A stretch of DNA of 64,000 nucleotides, taken from Leptasterias polaris. Lineage: Eukaryota; Echinodermata; Asteroidea; Forcipulatida; Asteriidae. Location of the stretch: contig JAZGTN010000007.1 in NCBI GenBank assembly GCA_037783415.1, forward strand, positions 1,805,501 to 1,869,500, given 5' to 3'. Position 1 is the first letter of the stretch. Each line of letters begins with the position of its first letter. The notes under the pieces were generated by a model that made no database searches, was not told the DNA's origin, and was given only the letters and a program-made list of their open reading frames with translations. Positions 63,804 through 64,000 of this stretch are shown here, in pieces. Position numbers and translations under genes: made by a program.

Positions 63804-63821
63804 CTATGAATGAATTGGAAA

Positions 63822-63900
63822 ATTTGGGGTTGAACAAAGAAAAATTTACTAGAGCAGGATAGGGCTAGATACTTCAGTTGGTAGAGCGCCATTGATGCGG
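63822..63900 (+). repeat. tRNA-Lys-like repeat fragment
   Basis: 'gggttgaacaaagaaaaatt' runs straight into 'gggctagatacttcagttgg' and 'tagagcgcc'; a rearranged copy without a B box. Confidence 0.5.
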
Positions 63901-64000
63901 GTGACTGCCGAAGGCACACTTGCATGCCAGCAGCTCAAACACATTGTAGCCGCGTCCTTCGCAGTTCAACTTCTCAGCTGCAAGTAAGGATGCTAAGTCT

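Noticed and set aside
62975..63325. 116-codon plus-strand open frame
   Set aside because: Antisense shadow of MAM2 exon A plus intron.
1..64000. LDL-receptor class A or EGF modules between MAM domains, as in MALRD1
   Set aside because: I checked all D-to-A junctions; the exons join directly and no six-cysteine module is present.

Overview
This is eukaryotic, metazoan DNA: short coding exons with GT-AG borders on the minus strand, long AT-rich introns, tRNA-derived SINEs, small inverted-repeat elements and decayed non-LTR retrotransposon ends. No bacterial-style gene, operon or CRISPR array is present. The repeat families and the protein type suggest a marine invertebrate deuterostome, most likely an echinoderm. 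That placement is my inference; the repeats' exact species cannot be settled without a search.

One gene fills the window. It runs right to left (minus strand) and leaves the window at both ends. I could place 69 coding exons that join in a single open frame of about 10.9 kb (about 3,640 codons). They encode only MAM domains (the meprin / A5-neuropilin / receptor phosphatase mu family; extracellular, about 160-170 residues, four conserved cysteines). There are 21 complete domains and one partial domain at each end. I number them MAM1 (right edge) to MAM23 (left edge) in transcript order. Each domain is built from up to four exon modules: A (first two cysteines, CDFE...LCGW, then TGPS.DHT.G), B (GYYMYIETS, third cysteine, FWYHMYG), C (W..SGDQG..W) and D (VFEGVVG, GDIAIDD, fourth cysteine). 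A-to-B and D-to-A introns are always phase 1; BC-to-D introns are phase 0. No LDL-receptor class A, EGF, signal peptide or membrane segment is seen here, so the product is best called a giant multi-MAM protein. The vertebrate MALRD1 and MAMDC4 proteins are the nearest named relatives by domain content.

By motif and intron position the domains fall into a six-domain super-repeat, copied three times (MAM1-6, 7-12, 13-18). A shorter three-domain unit resembling positions 4-6 follows (MAM19-21, 22-23...). The gene therefore appears to have grown by duplicating blocks of six and then three domains.

The introns hold most of the remaining sequence: tRNA-Leu-like SINEs, other tRNA-like repeats, TTAA-inserted and foldback MITE-like elements (some nested), a piggyBac-like remnant, LINE 3' ends and several tandem arrays. 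The most unusual feature is that at least seven duplicated stretches in the introns are copies of the edge of an adjacent MAM exon, often with its splice site. They lie beside MAM7 B, MAM8 A, MAM9 B, MAM14 A, MAM14 B/C, MAM18 D and MAM20 A.
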